The position numbers and the translations under genes were made by a program. The notes below the pieces were generated by a model. That model had not been told where the DNA came from, did not search any database, and saw only the letters and a program-made list of their open reading frames with translations. 64,000 bases of DNA from Leguminivora glycinivorella (taxonomy: Eukaryota; Arthropoda; Insecta; Lepidoptera; Tortricidae), in contig NC_062973.1 in assembly GCF_023078275.1 (NCBI RefSeq), forward strand, positions 17,936,456 to 18,000,455, in the 5' to 3' direction. Positions within the stretch are counted from its first letter, which is position 1. Each line of letters begins with the position of its first letter. This document shows, one piece after another, positions 21,713 to 33,521 of the stretch.

Positions 21713-23189
21713 TGTAGTGATACTACATACATTTTATATGAAAATTAACCTCAATATCACCATCGGTTTTCGATGCCGTTTTTTTTCCACAGAAAACATA
21801 CACCGAAGCTTAACGCCTATATAAAATCGTGGCTTACCTTCTGAACTCCCAATTTTGCATTCATTTAGGCCATATAGAAGCCCTGAACTTTAGATATGCC
21901 GCGATATAAACACTAGGCTAAGTCAAACTTCTAGGACTTGGTACACAGTAATTACAAAACAGAACTAGACTTTGCGTACACCAAAATCTTTCTTTTTTAA
22001 CGTAGAATTTAGTAAATCCGATCACATCCCACATCTTTCGGTATTTCCAAAAAAGTAATTAGATATTGGTTACTTGAAATAGGTTAGAGAATGTACGGTA
22101 GAAATAAGTCAGAATTTGACAAATAGAAAAAGTTGGTGCGTTTCGTTTCACGTAGTTCGGAGGGGAGACACAAATAGAAAAAGGTCAAAGATTTGTTAAG
22201 AATTGCTATTAAATCCCGTGTGGTGATAACTATTATTAAATAGTATAAATAATGTCGATACGGTTTGAAGTTTAATTTATTCAAGGTTTTTTAATAAGAT
22301 TGAGTCTGATATGGAGAGCGGACCGAACAAACGGAACGCAGATTTTCGTGGGTCGGCTCGGTTGACGGTTTTGACAGAGGAGCACAGGATCGAATACGGG
22401 AACACGCGCGCTCCGTTGATTAATTTCTGATCCGGTCCCCGCCGCCGCCGCAGGCGGCTGATTGCGCCCTGACATGCTGCCAGGCGTAGTTCTTGTGTTG
22501 GTAAACTAAGAAAACGTATATCGCGTGTGAAGTGTGCGTGCGTGCAGTGTGTTGAAAGCCCGCGAGGCTCCCGAGTCCCCACCGTAGAGTACAGCTGACG
22601 GGACGTGGGCTGTATGCCGAGCGCTGCCGTAACGGTAGCGCCGGCGACCTCAAGGTGCTTTACACGTCCCCCCCATCATTCGCCGGCGTCGTCTGACCGG
22701 CGCCTTTGGCGCGGGCGCGTCAACGATGCGCTGATAGCGCTGGCGTCTTTCTCCGCAAGCTACAGCTCCCGGACCCGGGCTGTGAGTCGCGCGGCGCCTG
22801 GTCCGCCGCCGACCAAGCTAAGGACTTCACGGGTCACACTCGCGACCTGAACTACAGCGAGCTCGTCGCCCACCGCCGCCACCGACGTTCCGCCCGTACC
22901 CTGACGGTACCGGCGCTGCAAACGACGAGACCACGAGTTCGTGAGTGCACAAACATTTTCCCCCCGTTTTCTTTGGCCAAAGATACGCGTAGTCGTCTAT
23001 CGTACAACACCGCGCGTGTAGATCATAAGCGGCTAGACTTTAAGTTTAACCGGCCTTGAGCCCATGTAATCGCTCCCTAGTTATTTAGTTCCGCTGAATA
23101 TTATTTGCACGTATTGACATCTTTGGCTCTATTATTTACTTCCACTCCATGAAATCTACAGAGTCGGGTTACCAATCCTATACACTACA
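21713..23189 (+). repeat. 5' LTR of a non-autonomous LTR retroelement
   Basis: Begins TGTAGT and ends ACTACA, a perfect 6-base terminal inverted repeat, 1477 bases. It is followed after 3 bases by a primer-binding site. Positions 21713-23072 match 24969-26328 with only two single-base indels (one T, one C), but the last 117 bases match the 3' LTR only at roughly three in four positions. The centre (22320-22960) is GC-rich. Frames inside it, including a 117-codon plus frame and a long antisense frame, are repeated in both LTRs and have no known domains. Confidence 0.85.
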
Positions 23190-23192
23190 ATA

Positions 23193-23203
23193 TGGCGCCC
23201 GAA
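23193..23203 (+). other. Primer-binding site
   Basis: TGGCGCCCGAA, 3 bases after the 5' LTR. This is the complement of the 3' end of a lysine-type tRNA as used by many retroelements. The match stops after 11 bases (next AC then A-rich), so priming efficiency is unclear. Confidence 0.75.
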
Positions 23204-24954
23204 ACAATTTAATACTTTATTACCCTGTGGATTTCATAGTGTGTTATTTCTTAAAAATTTAAATTTAATAAATTTGAAATTTTGTGGGCCACATTTTTTA
23301 CCTGAATCTTAATCAGTCACTAAATATGACAATATAATAAATAAATTAATTAATTTGTGAGTCCACTTGTAACAGGCTAGCAAGTTTATTTATTATTATA
23401 ATTTTTTAGGCTGCGCTATGAATGAATAGCATAGCACCAGCCACTTATTATTTCTCACTCTCACTTTAAGAGTGCATTTATATTTTATTTCACATTTTCT
23501 GTAAACACAGAAGTGTCATTGATTTATTTATTGCTAGACCTGACTCAGGTGGACCCACGTCTTTGGCAACATGTCGGACGTCGAAGATTATCAAGAAGTA
23601 AATACAAGAGACAATAAGTCTCCGATCCCCTCATATGTCAACACGCGACCGCGGGGTCCTGCTCATGCAGAAGCCCACCCGCCCGGCCCATCCACATCAG
23701 ACAATCCTCAACCCTCAATGCCCACATTGGGGGCACCTGAACTTGTTCGCCGAGCAAACTTGGATTTGACAGGGAGACATACTACTCCCATGGTCTCTAA
23801 TTTTTTCTCTCGGATTGACAACTGCAGGCGGAGTCGACATACACTCCTGCCTAGCTATTATTGAATAGTATTGTAATTAATATTGTAACGAGGTATACCT
23901 ACACCATATTGTTGAAAAAAGGTCGTGACCTATTGACGAATGGCATGCATTCCATTAGATGCATTCCAAATTCGTTACATGACCTGAAGTTGCTACAAGG
24001 TGTAAGCTCGAATTAGTTACAAATATCATTATTTGGGTAAAGTTATTATAAAAACCCACATTTTTTTTAAAAGGGATCCATACTTCCTTGGCCATAGTTG
24101 CCAAGATTTTTTTAGTGTTCATAGAACACACTTTTTATGTGATCACATACTAATTTTGACAACTTAAGTCAAAAAATTTTTTTGGAACGTTCCCATTAAA
24201 ACCAATTTCTTACATAACTGTACACCTTAAGCGCTTAGGGTAGTACAAAGTCATGGACTAAAACTCAATACTTTGGGAGAAAAAACGAATACTAAGTTTT
24301 TTTTCTCAATATATTGCAAGCCTCAAGGCAAAACTTAACTATTTGAACTAGAAGTGTGAGATATGAATAAGCCTCCACTATCTAAGTAATTTAGAGTTGT
24401 AAATAACAAGTAACAAATAGTTACCAAGTTATTTTAAAATACTAGGACAGTAGGTTTAAGCATGTATATAATACAGCATGCTAGATGTTAAAATAGAATA
24501 TAGTCGTATCGAAATAATGAATAAATATGGTGAACTTACAACAAGTGACTCTAGTCAAAGTACTTGGCACTTAAATGTTGTACAGCCATATAAGTTTAAG
24601 ATATCTCGTATTAAGTACACTATAATTAATTATAGTCATAGTAATTAAACTATTTAATTAAAAAAAAAAAATCATAAACAAACTATAGATAAAACCTTAG
24701 GTTAAAATTTCAGAAACCATAGTGGGACGCCACTATGATTTCAAACACTTAGAATAGGAAACTATACTAGTTAAGAAATTAGCTATAAAACGTAGAAATG
24801 GGAATTATAGTCCAAGCGACAATAGTAAGTAACATAAGTGCATGATAATTATTAAAAAATAATAATAATAATAATTATTGATTGGATCTATATTTCTTAT
24901 TTTTTCCACGGTTACCCCGGCTGTTTCGGTCGAGTGGTACTCTCCCTTTTTGCC
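23204..24954 (+). mobile_element. Internal region of the LTR element, no pol genes
   Basis: About 1.75 kb between primer-binding site and polypurine tract. Only one frame of note (23571-23864). No protease, reverse transcriptase, RNase H or integrase motif in any frame, so the element would depend on proteins from a relative. Confidence 0.7.
23571..23864 (+). CDS. Short ORF at the gag position of the LTR element
   Basis: 97 codons from an ATG with A at -3. Acidic start (M-S-D-V-E-D-Y-Q-E), a Pro-rich centre (A-H-P-P-G-P-S and Q-P-S-M-P) and no zinc knuckle. Its place 370 bases after the primer-binding site fits a leftover N-terminal gag segment, but no gag homology is recognisable. It stops at 23862-23864, after which the sequence is AT-rich and non-coding. 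It may be expressed as a short peptide or be a relic. Confidence 0.4.
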   Translation: MSDVEDYQEVNTRDNKSPIPSYVNTRPRGPAHAEAHPPGPSTSDNPQPSMPTLGAPELVRRANLDLTGRHTTPMVSNFFSRIDNCRRSRHTLLPSYY

Positions 24955-24965
24955 GAGAAGGGGGA
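24955..24965 (+). other. Polypurine tract
   Basis: GAGAAGGGGGA, ending 3 bases before the 3' LTR start TGTAGT at 24969. Expected plus-strand priming site. Confidence 0.75.
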
Positions 24966-24968
24966 TAC

Positions 24969-26452
24969 TGTAGTGATACTACATACATTTTATATGAAAA
25001 TTAACCTCAATATCACCATCGGTTTTCGATGCCGTTTTTTTTCCACAGAAAACATACACCGAAGCTTAACGCCTATATAAAATCGTGGCTTACCTTCTGA
25101 ACTCCCAATTTTGCATTCATTTAGGCCATATAGAAGCCCTGAACTTTAGATATGCCGCGATATAAACACTAGGCTAAGTCAAACTTCTAGGACTTGGTAC
25201 ACAGTAATTACAAAACAGAACTAGACTTTGCGTACACCAAAATCTTTCTTTTTTAACGTAGAATTTAGTAAATCCGATCACATCCCACATCTTTCGGTAT
25301 TTCCAAAAAAGTAATTAGATATTGGTTACTTGAAATAGGTTAGAGAATGTACGGTAGAAATAAGTCAGAATTTGACAAATAGAAAAAGTTGGTGCGTTTC
25401 GTTTCACGTAGTTCGGAGGGGAGACACAAATAGAAAAAGGTCAAAGATTTGTTAAGAATTGCTATTAAATCCCGTGTGGTGATAACTATTATTAAATAGT
25501 ATAAATAATGTCGATACGGTTTGAAGTTTAATTTATTCAAGGTTTTTAATAAGATTGAGTCTGATATGGAGAGCGGACCGAACAAACGGAACGCAGATTT
25601 TCGTGGGTCGGCTCGGTTGACGGTTTTGACAGAGGAGCACAGGATCGAATACGGGAACACGCGCGCTCCGTTGATTAATTTCTGATCCGGTCCCCGCCGC
25701 CGCCGCAGGCGGCTGATTGCGCCCTGACATGCTGCCAGGCGTAGTTCTTGTGTTGGTAAACTAAGAAAACGTATATCGCGTGTGAAGTGTGCGTGCGTGC
25801 AGTGTGTTGAAAGCCCGCGAGGCTCCCGAGTCCCCACCGTAGAGTACAGCTGACGGGACGTGGGCTGTATGCCGAGCGCTGCCGTAACGGTAGCGCCGGC
25901 GACCTCAAGGTGCTTTACACGTCCCCCCCCATCATTCGCCGGCGTCGTCTGACCGGCGCCTTTGGCGCGGGCGCGTCAACGATGCGCTGATAGCGCTGGC
26001 GTCTTTCTCCGCAAGCTACAGCTCCCGGACCCGGGCTGTGAGTCGCGCGGCGCCTGGTCCGCCGCCGACCAAGCTAAGGACTTCACGGGTCACACTCGCG
26101 ACCTGAACTACAGCGAGCTCGTCGCCCACCGCCGCCACCGACGTTCCGCCCGTACCCTGACGGTACCGGCGCTGCAAACGACGAGACCACGAGTTCGTGA
26201 GTGCACAAACATTTTCCCCCCGTTTTCTTTGGCCAAAGATACGCGTAGTCGTCTATCGTACAACACCGCGCGTGTAGATCATAAGCGGCTAGACTTTAAG
26301 TTTAACCGGCCTTGAGCCCATGTAATCGGCCTCTAGATTTTTAGTTCCGATAAATTATATTTGCATGAATTGATATTTTGGCATTGTCATTCACATCCAC
26401 TCTATGAAACCCACAGTGTTAGATTAGTATAGCAAGAGGACCTTGTACTACA
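24969..26452 (+). repeat. 3' LTR of the non-autonomous LTR retroelement
   Basis: TGTAGT...ACTACA, 1484 bases. Identical to the 5' LTR over its first 1360 bases except for two homopolymer indels; the remaining 124 bases are clearly homologous but strongly diverged. The base pairs after it (AAAGT) do not repeat those before the 5' LTR (CTCCT), so no target duplication is seen. Confidence 0.85.
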
Positions 26453-26669
26453 AAAGTCCGAAGCCTTACCAGAGTTCATTCAGGCACATTTTTCATATAA
26501 CACCCATTTTATTCAATACAATACATTTTACAAAATAATAACCAAATACCAATCCCATTCACTACATCCTACAACTTGGGTCTAGATGATGTTTTGGTAC
26601 CGTTCATGGCAGGTCGATAACTGCTACTAATCGTTTTTAATTCGTTACTGGGTATATTCGTTGCTGAGC
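26453..26669. other. Spacer after the 3' LTR
   Basis: No supported feature. Confidence 0.35.
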
Positions 26670-26790
26670 ACATGAAACTGGCTTGACAACGCGCATGTGA
26701 CACTCCTTGAGTTGCAGGCGTCCATTGGTTACGATGACCGCTTTCCGCGGACCGTATGCTTGTTTGCCACCGACGTACAAAAATAAGTTT
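26670..26790 (-). repeat. Dispersed lepidopteran repeat (ACGTCGGTGGCAAACAAGC), reverse copy
   Basis: Read on the minus strand: ACGTCGGTGGCAAACAAGC, ATACGGTCCGC, GCCTGCAACTCAAGGAGTGT, CACATGCGCGTTG. Same block at 39690-39805 on the plus strand. Commonly found in lepidopteran LINE-associated sequence. Confidence 0.6.
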
Positions 26791-27069
26791 CAGTGCCACT
26801 ATTGCAATTAAGAGGTTGAAAGAAAACATAACTGTAATGAAAGGTTGCTAGCCCATTGCGCACACCATAATAATCGAACCCATATCCCACAGCCCACAGC
26901 CCAAACAACTTCTACGACACCCACGGGAGAAATGGGAATAGCGAAATTTGTACCTACCCTGTTACAACCAGCGATTGTTACAGCACATCACATAAATATG
27001 TATAATCAATGAACAAGTACTTATTTCTTTACGTGCATGTTTACGGAATTGACTTAATTTACCTTTAAA

Positions 27070-27337
27070 TATAAATAAAATAAATAAATAAATATTGGGG
27101 ATACCTTACACAGATCGACTTAGACCCAAACTAAGTAAAGCTTGTACTATGGGTGCTAAGCGACGATATAAGTACATACTTAAATAGAGAAATACATACT
27201 TATATACATAGAAAACATCCATGACTCAGGAACAAATATCTGTGCTCATCACACAAATAAATGGCCTTACCGGGATTCGAACCCAGGACCGCGGCTTAGC
27301 AGGCAGGGTTACTACCGACTGAGCCAGACCGGTCGTT
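27070..27337 (-). mobile_element. tRNA-derived SINE, full-length
   Basis: On the minus strand the head reads GACCGGTCTGGCTCAGTCGG with pol III A box TGGCTCAGTCGG and B box GGTTCGAATCC, followed by the body (GAGTCATGGATGTTTTCTAT) and an ATTTATTTATTTTA tail at 27071-27092. Other copies: 29641, 43881 and 45323 (+), with fragments at 42952 and 56690 (-). Confidence 0.85.
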
Positions 27338-28090
27338 GTTAAGCCAAGACTACAGCATCTCCAGTTACTTTAGAATTAAAGTGAGTGTCATTTTTGCAAT
27401 TTTGTCAATGAAATGGCCAGTAATAAAATGCGCAGACCGCTTTTAGCATTCACAGTAAAGTCGGGCGGGCCCAGAGGGGCCGTAAATCCGGCGCACCTTG
27501 TTTTATTTAATTACTACAACTGCAGATAAGCTGCCGCTATTTGTTTACGCCCCCCTTTAAGAATTTTTTGATGAAAATGGTGGTCTGACTCGGCTCTGAC
27601 CGTTCCACTCGATATGATACAGGTACTAGCGACCCGCCCTGCCTCCCCGCGTTTTCCTTAAAACAGAGACATATGTTATTCAAGATAATTATATTTAAAT
27701 GTTAAATTATATAGATTACGGATGAATATTACGATTGGCGACATTTTTCGAGTCACGCGCAACTTTAACTACTATTATGCTAGTCAAAAGCATTTAGTGT
27801 AAAACTTATCCGTAATCCGTATTTTGTTTTTAATTATTCAAGAAACTAGTTCATTATTTATTCCGTCACTGCAACTGAACGTGAGTATACTAGAAAAGTT
27901 GTAGCATAATTGTCAAACAATGACAGTGGCAAGAGGCCATCTGGGCAGCAAGTTAAGTGAGACTGGATCTTATCTGGGTTCCGTTAATGGCATGAAGCAC
28001 AGGAGCTGTAGTAGTGGAGATGACCAGATGACTTGTCATAGTTGTCATATTGTGTCTACTTCTGTCTACACTCACATTAGATTACATTTG
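27338..28090. other. Spacer, no gene seen
   Basis: No supported feature; the 62-codon frame at 27920-28108 runs into the following element. Confidence 0.35.
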
Positions 28091-29095
28091 GACAGTGTTA
28101 TGGAATAAGCGATCAAGCGACACTTAGTTGAAATCGAGAAAATGAGCTAGAAAGATTTGAAATTTGAATCAGTTGTTGTAAGTTCATTTATAAAGTAAAA
28201 AAGTTAATTTTGACATTGAACCTATAAAAGTGTTCATAATTTAAATAGATAAAAAAAATTACACCATACCTATTCAAGTTTCGAAGTTATTAACGTTTTT
28301 CCGCTTGATTCTTTATTGAACTAATACTGGGATGAGGTTAATTTATTTCGCCGTAGCGTACTATGAGACATATTTTGTCGCTTGATTCTTTAATGCAAAT
28401 TGTTAGAGGTAAAGTGAATACTGGAATAAAATAAAATTCCATATATTTGAGTAAATAGTGCTATTGTAAATAAACCAACAACAATGTTTTCCTCCACAAT
28501 GATTAGGACTAATCCGTCTAACAATTTAGTTTTGTTCTCCAATCAACTTTTTTTAATAAATGTCAAAAAAATCAGCATATATGGCAAAAATGGCATTGTA
28601 ACTAATAATAATTCATTAGTACTAGCCAGGATTACACATATAAGATATTATGATATAACAAAACCTCTTGTTACTTAGTTCTCATTAAGCGAAATATCCT
28701 GCAATTTCAAATATGTAACAACGAATTAAACGACACTATTAGGGCGGTTAAATCGATATTGCGTTTATAAATCATCAAAACTTTAAACCAAAACGAATTA
28801 ATAACATTTTTATGGCGTTTAACTCGATTTTGCGATTTAGAATATACGCTTATTATAATTTGTAAAAGTAAATTTGGCGTTCAATTCGTTTTTACGTAAC
28901 GACTTAGTACACAGGGCCATACAAATTTTAACGTGTCGCTTGATTCTACCCCTTAAAATAAGGCTGTGAGCATGATTTTTCAACAAAGAAATAGTCAATA
29001 CTATAGATTATCACATTTATATCCGAACTGCATTCATAACTTTTTTTTCGGATTTTGGCGCTTAGTTCGCTATTCCATAACACCGTCCATTTCGA
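28091..29095. mobile_element. DNA-transposon-like element with a recurring subterminal motif
   Basis: The ends pair as inverted repeats: GGACAGTGTTATGGAATAAG at 28091 and, reversed at 29095, GGACGGTGTTATGGAATAGC. Inside, a motif close to GGCGCTTAATTCG recurs about ten times in both orientations (near 28105, 28300, 28378, 28685, 28722, 28742, 28813, 28876, 28938, 29056). No transposase frame. Multiple subterminal motif copies are typical of transposase binding sites in hAT- or P-like elements; the family is not identified. Confidence 0.55.
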
Positions 29096-29379
29096 CTGGC
29101 GGGTAATATCAACTATGTAATAGATTTTTATCCATGTTTTACATTGTGTGTGAAGAGTTTAACTAACTTCTGTGCTGACAATTTAAAAGCAAATTTTTGA
29201 GTTTAAAAATAAATTTTGAGTTAATATCCCTCAACAAAATGTGATTATCTACTTGCTCTTGTTACTACATTATTATTCTGAAGTTACTATGTATGTTCGT
29301 CATCATAGTACGAATGAAATCTCAGTTATAGAAACATTCACACGAATTTACCTCATTCGATAGGTTCTTAATATGAAGC

Positions 29380-29525
29380 CAGCCGGCGTATCATGCTTCC
29401 AATTTTATCATTTATCCACGTGGATAAAGCATCCGTCACGCTTTGGCAAGTATGTCAGTGTGAGAGTGACAGTTGTCTTATCCGCGTGGATAAGTGATAC
29501 AATTGGAAGCATGATAGACCGGCTG
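29380..29525. mobile_element. MITE with 48-base terminal inverted repeats
   Basis: Arms 29380-29427 and 29478-29525 (CAGCCGG...TTATCCACGTGGATAA) are reverse complements with about five mismatches and surround 50 bases. The frame across it is an artefact. Confidence 0.85.
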
Positions 29526-29640
29526 TACAAAGTACGCGTAGTTGCCAAACAATATGTGCAATTTTACTGGTAAAATACCATGATTTGTATAACCATAAAT
29601 ACGATATTAGACCATTACATAGTTGCAGGCATTACATATT

Positions 29641-29895
29641 TGACGACCGGTCTGGCCTAGAGCGTACGAGTAGTGACCCTGCCTACTAAGCTACGGTCCT
29701 GGGTTCGAATCCCAGTAAGGGCATTTATTTGTATGATGAACAGTTCCTGAGTCATGGATCTTTTCTATGTATATAAGTAATTGTATATTATGTATATCGT
29801 TGTCTGAATACCCACAACACAAGCCTTCCTTCTTGCAGATTCAGTCAATATGTGTAAGGATGTCCTATAGTATTTATTTTATTTATTTTTATAAT
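29641..29895 (+). mobile_element. tRNA-derived SINE
   Basis: Head TGACGACCGGTCTGG, intact B box GGTTCGAATCC (29702-29712), body and TATTTATTTTATTTATT tail. The A-box region carries a small insertion (GAGCGTACGAG). Confidence 0.8.
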
Positions 29896-30002
29896 AGCCC
29901 AGGTTCAAACACATTTTTCTTATGGATATTACAAAATTACACGAGTGCTGGTTGTAAACGTTAACACAACTGAACTAAACAGTTGTATTTCCATAGTAAA
30001 TT

Positions 30003-30133
30003 ACTAAGTGAGAACATATATCTCTCTCTCTCTCATCTTAACGATTTCCCGGTTGGATCCTCAGCTCGAGCGCTTCGGAGCCCCGGGTCCGCTTTCCTGC
30101 TTTTTATCCACACTCTCCACTAAGTGAGAACAT
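30003..30133 (-). mobile_element. Short LINE-type 3' fragment with 15-bp target duplication
   Basis: ACTAAGTGAGAACAT occurs at 30003-30017 and again at 30119-30133. The 101 bases between are GC-rich and, on the minus strand, end in a (GA)n tail preceded by GGATCCAACCGGGAAATCG. A target duplication plus simple tail fits target-primed insertion of a heavily truncated non-LTR element. Confidence 0.7.
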
Positions 30134-30145
30134 GTGTCCCGATTG

Positions 30146-30360
30146 ATTAAGTTTTGAAGGAGGAAAGAGTCGAGAGCGGAATCTCGATTTTAATGATTTT
30201 ATTGAAATATCTTTTGACTGAGTTGTTCTTAATGGACAATTTTTTTTTCGATAAATCTAGTTAATAACACTTGTATATTTAACTAAAATTCCCAACTTGA
30301 AAGGGGGGGGGGGGGGGGGCTCCTTTCCATTTTAGCATTTTCGCTACCGTATCCTCTTAA
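30146..30360 (+). repeat. Dispersed repeat, copy 2 (partner at 2274-2470)
   Basis: Aligns with 2274-2470 from GATTAAGTTTTGAAGGAGG to TTTTAGCATTTTCGCT. Contains an 18-G homopolymer at 30303-30320. Confidence 0.65.
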
Positions 30361-31030
30361 GTTGGCTTGAATGCTACGTCTAGTAGCTGAGGCGGTCTGT
30401 GTCCCAATAGATTCCCTGGGGATCACGGGGCTTAAACTTTAATTAAAGATGCACAGACAAAAGGAACGTCTGGCTTAAGCCGCCAATAGTTTTTAGCAGT
30501 TGCATTTGCTGATAATACGTTTTCCAATTATAGTTTACGTCTGAATCGCTTAGCTCGTAAAGTTTCAGGCGCCGACGGCGATTTTAATATTTGATTGGCT
30601 TTTGCGGAGTTCTATAAGGAAAAAAATAGTTTCCGTGCTTTTTAAAATATAAAAAAAGATTTTGTAGATATTTCTCTAAATAAAGTAACATAAAGCAACT
30701 ACTTTTAATTTTTCTTGCTCTGTATGTGAATAAATAGTTCTTATTCTCAAAGTATAAATAAGTTTTAATATCGAATATTAAATTAAATTACTGCATTAAT
30801 TCCATTGTTGTATAACTTTCTATTTCATGTATAACGATGTTTAGAAATTATAAAGGTCCCTTAAGAAATTTAATATACTATGTACGAAACTGCCCACATA
30901 TTTGAACTGACAGTAAAATGGTGATTAGACTCATTTGAAAAGTACCATTACAATCACGGCTCTCACCGTGACTACCTAGACAGAAATGGGTACCTTATGG
31001 CTTGGTTAAGAATATAATTATTTACACTTT
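30361..31030. other. AT-rich spacer, no gene seen
   Basis: No supported feature. Confidence 0.35.
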
Positions 31031-31034
31031 ATAC

Positions 31035-31215
31035 CTGAAAACATCAGGAAACCGGACTAATCCCAATAAGGCCTAGTTACCCTTCGGGTTGGAAGGTCGG
31101 ATGGCAGTCGCTTTCGTAGAAACTAGTGCCTACGACAAATCTTGAGATTAGTTGTCAAAAGCGGACCCCAGGATGAGCCGTGGCAAATTCCGGGATAACT
31201 CAAGGAAGATAATTT
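31035..31215 (+). mobile_element. Non-LTR element 3' UTR (CCGGACTAATCCCAATAAGG family)
   Basis: Contains CCGGACTAATCCCAATAAGG, GGTTGGAAGGTCGGATGGC, AGTCGCTTTCGTAGAAACTA and CGGGATAACTCAAGGAAGA, in the order I recognise from a very common lepidopteran LINE 3' end. No coding part. Confidence 0.7.
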
Positions 31216-32930
31216 ATATCTTAAATAAAATTAGGATGCTTTTTACCACTAGGACCTACCAAACTATACCAATAATTGGATTGGTGGTCTTCAATTATTG
31301 AAGATTATTGGGTATTATTTAACAAACCAGACTCATTTTTTTTTATCTAGGTCCCTATCTACATTTATAATATTTAACCTATAAATGTTACAGATTCCTT
31401 ACATTGCAACTGTAAAATAACAGTTTCCACCAAATTCTAAACGTAAAACCATTTCCGCTGTGGCGCTTAGCCAATATTTTATTACGTACTTCATATCTCA
31501 AGCCACCGAGTATTTTACCACCGAGTTAGTTCAGAAACAGTGCAAATTCGAATACAAGTAAAGGTTAGGGCTGCCATAAAACTAATTCGCAGTGAGCAGG
31601 AATAAAGGATTACAAACATCTTTACATTACAAGCAAACGTGCCAAAAATATATATACACTTAACTAAGACGATGACAAGAGGTTGTGTATACATATATTT
31701 GGAATGTTGGTTTGTAAAGATGTTTGTGAAATCGACTGTACCTACATCAACGTGTTAGTGAAGCTTTCGTATCGGTTGCTATCGGTAAACACTTCGTAAA
31801 CATTGGATCTGTTACCTCTTTGAGACTTATTCAGCATACTGCACTGTAATGTACATACATGTTCAACTTTTAATTATAGGTATTCTTGAAGGTGTTATAC
31901 AATTATGACTTTTCCATACGTTACTCGTTAGCGTAAGAGTCACGGATATTGACATTTTATTGCATGGAGAAAGTGAACAATGCTCCAATCGGTTACCGAT
32001 TACTTAGAAACAAAAATTACATGTCATCGGCTAAATTACTTACCAAGAAAAGAACATCACCGAATATTACCTCCACTCGGAATAGAATATAATAGAAAAT
32101 ATTTATTTGGCATATAGATACATAATAAAAACAAGTAATACTTAATAACTAGTAGTCTAGTACCTACACCAAATAGGATGCCACTCAGCGAATACCGTGT
32201 CTAATATTATAGCCGTGGAACTGGTTTTCAGGGCACCCAGAAACTTAATAACTAAGTCTTATAACTAAACAGAACGTAAGAGCACTTATACAGAAAGTAT
32301 GTTTGGGCGTGATACAGAAAGTGTGTGTGTGTTTACGTACTGACAGAACATATATATTATTTATAAATGTAAATAAATGCAAATGTGGCCGCGATGCTGT
32401 TTAAGATTGTGCTTGAAAGAGGTAATGGATTTAATTTTAAAGAGGTAAATGAATAAGGCGCCGCATCCAACATCCAACAACAGAAATGAACATTACTGTT
32501 CGATACGACGTGGCGTTCAAATCCAATGCCATCTCAATGCAAAGCCGTTTTCAGTAGTCAAAGGTTTACGTATAGATTGCACACAGGTTGCATAGTGGAA
32601 CTGTTTCGAAAGCAAACCATTTGTTAATGAAATAGCCTCTCGAGTGTACATCGTTAGCAGACGTGAGAAATAGCAATGACAAAGAGACGTACGAAGAGGT
32701 GTACGTTAACGTAGAAGAGTAAGGGCCAGTTGCATCAACCACATTTGACAGACACATCATCGTCAAGCAGCAGACGTCTATGGGACTTACCATACATTAA
32801 AATTTAACGAACGCTTTAACGATGGCAGAGGGTTTGATGCAACCGGCACTTAGTCTTAGAATGTTGCTTCAGCGTAGGAAAATGTAACATGTAAATGGAA
32901 ATGTTTGGACTGACTCCACGAGACAGGTCT
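31216..32930. other. AT-rich spacer, no gene seen
   Basis: No supported coding sequence. The minus-strand 75-codon frame at 32566-32793 has no recognisable features. Confidence 0.35.
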
Positions 32931-33180
32931 AGCCTAGTGTGTTGGTCAAAGGTAAAAGTATAAATGTCAACTTTTGGCAAATAAACTATTTTTATTTATT
33001 TATTGTAAAGGTTTTTATCACTTTATTTTTTGTGGCGTGGACGATGCTGGCAACCTGTCACTGCAGTATAAGAAATTCGTTATATTTCAACCCCATAATC
33101 GCTAAAAGTCTCACTGAAACTTGGGTAGTTTCATGTGCTTCGCCTACCCCTTTTTGGAATGCAGTCGTGACTTTATGTGT
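32931..33180. repeat. LINE-type tail and a lepidopteran repeat block
   Basis: GGCAAATAAACTATTTTTAT with a TTATT tail (32975-33006) resembles a LINE 3' end on the plus strand. At 33125-33175 the minus strand carries GGGTAGGCGAAGCACATGAA, the same block as at 12515-12560. Confidence 0.45.
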
Positions 33181-33521
33181 TTGGATTTGTCTTATCTAGC
33201 TAATGCATTTTGCTTGGTTATACTTTAATTGATTTTGCAAAGGGAGCAATCACTGAGTTTATTAATAAAAAAATAGATATTTTGATCCGACGCAACGTAA
33301 TATTACAAATCTTTTCCCGAGTACTAACTCGGGTTAGTTCAATGTTCTCGAGAGGTCCATTGAAAGGAAGACGTATTGGTCAACTCCACAGCGTAGACAA
33401 AACCAAGTTGAGGCTGCTATTCAAGACTGCGTTATACATTCAACAAGACCCTTCTTGGCTATCCTAAATTAATATACTTAAACAGTAGTTAAGTAGACAG
33501 TTTCACAATGGTATTTTAGGT

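Noticed and set aside
25340..25837. 165-codon antisense ORF in the LTR, and the 117-codon plus ORFs in both LTRs
   Set aside because: Repeated in both LTRs; in the 5' LTR a single extra T breaks the long antisense frame. GC-rich core explains the open frames; no known domain.
27264..27337. tRNA gene
   Set aside because: A and B boxes are present but they belong to the SINE head; no cloverleaf with a proper acceptor stem and the body and tail are those of the SINE.
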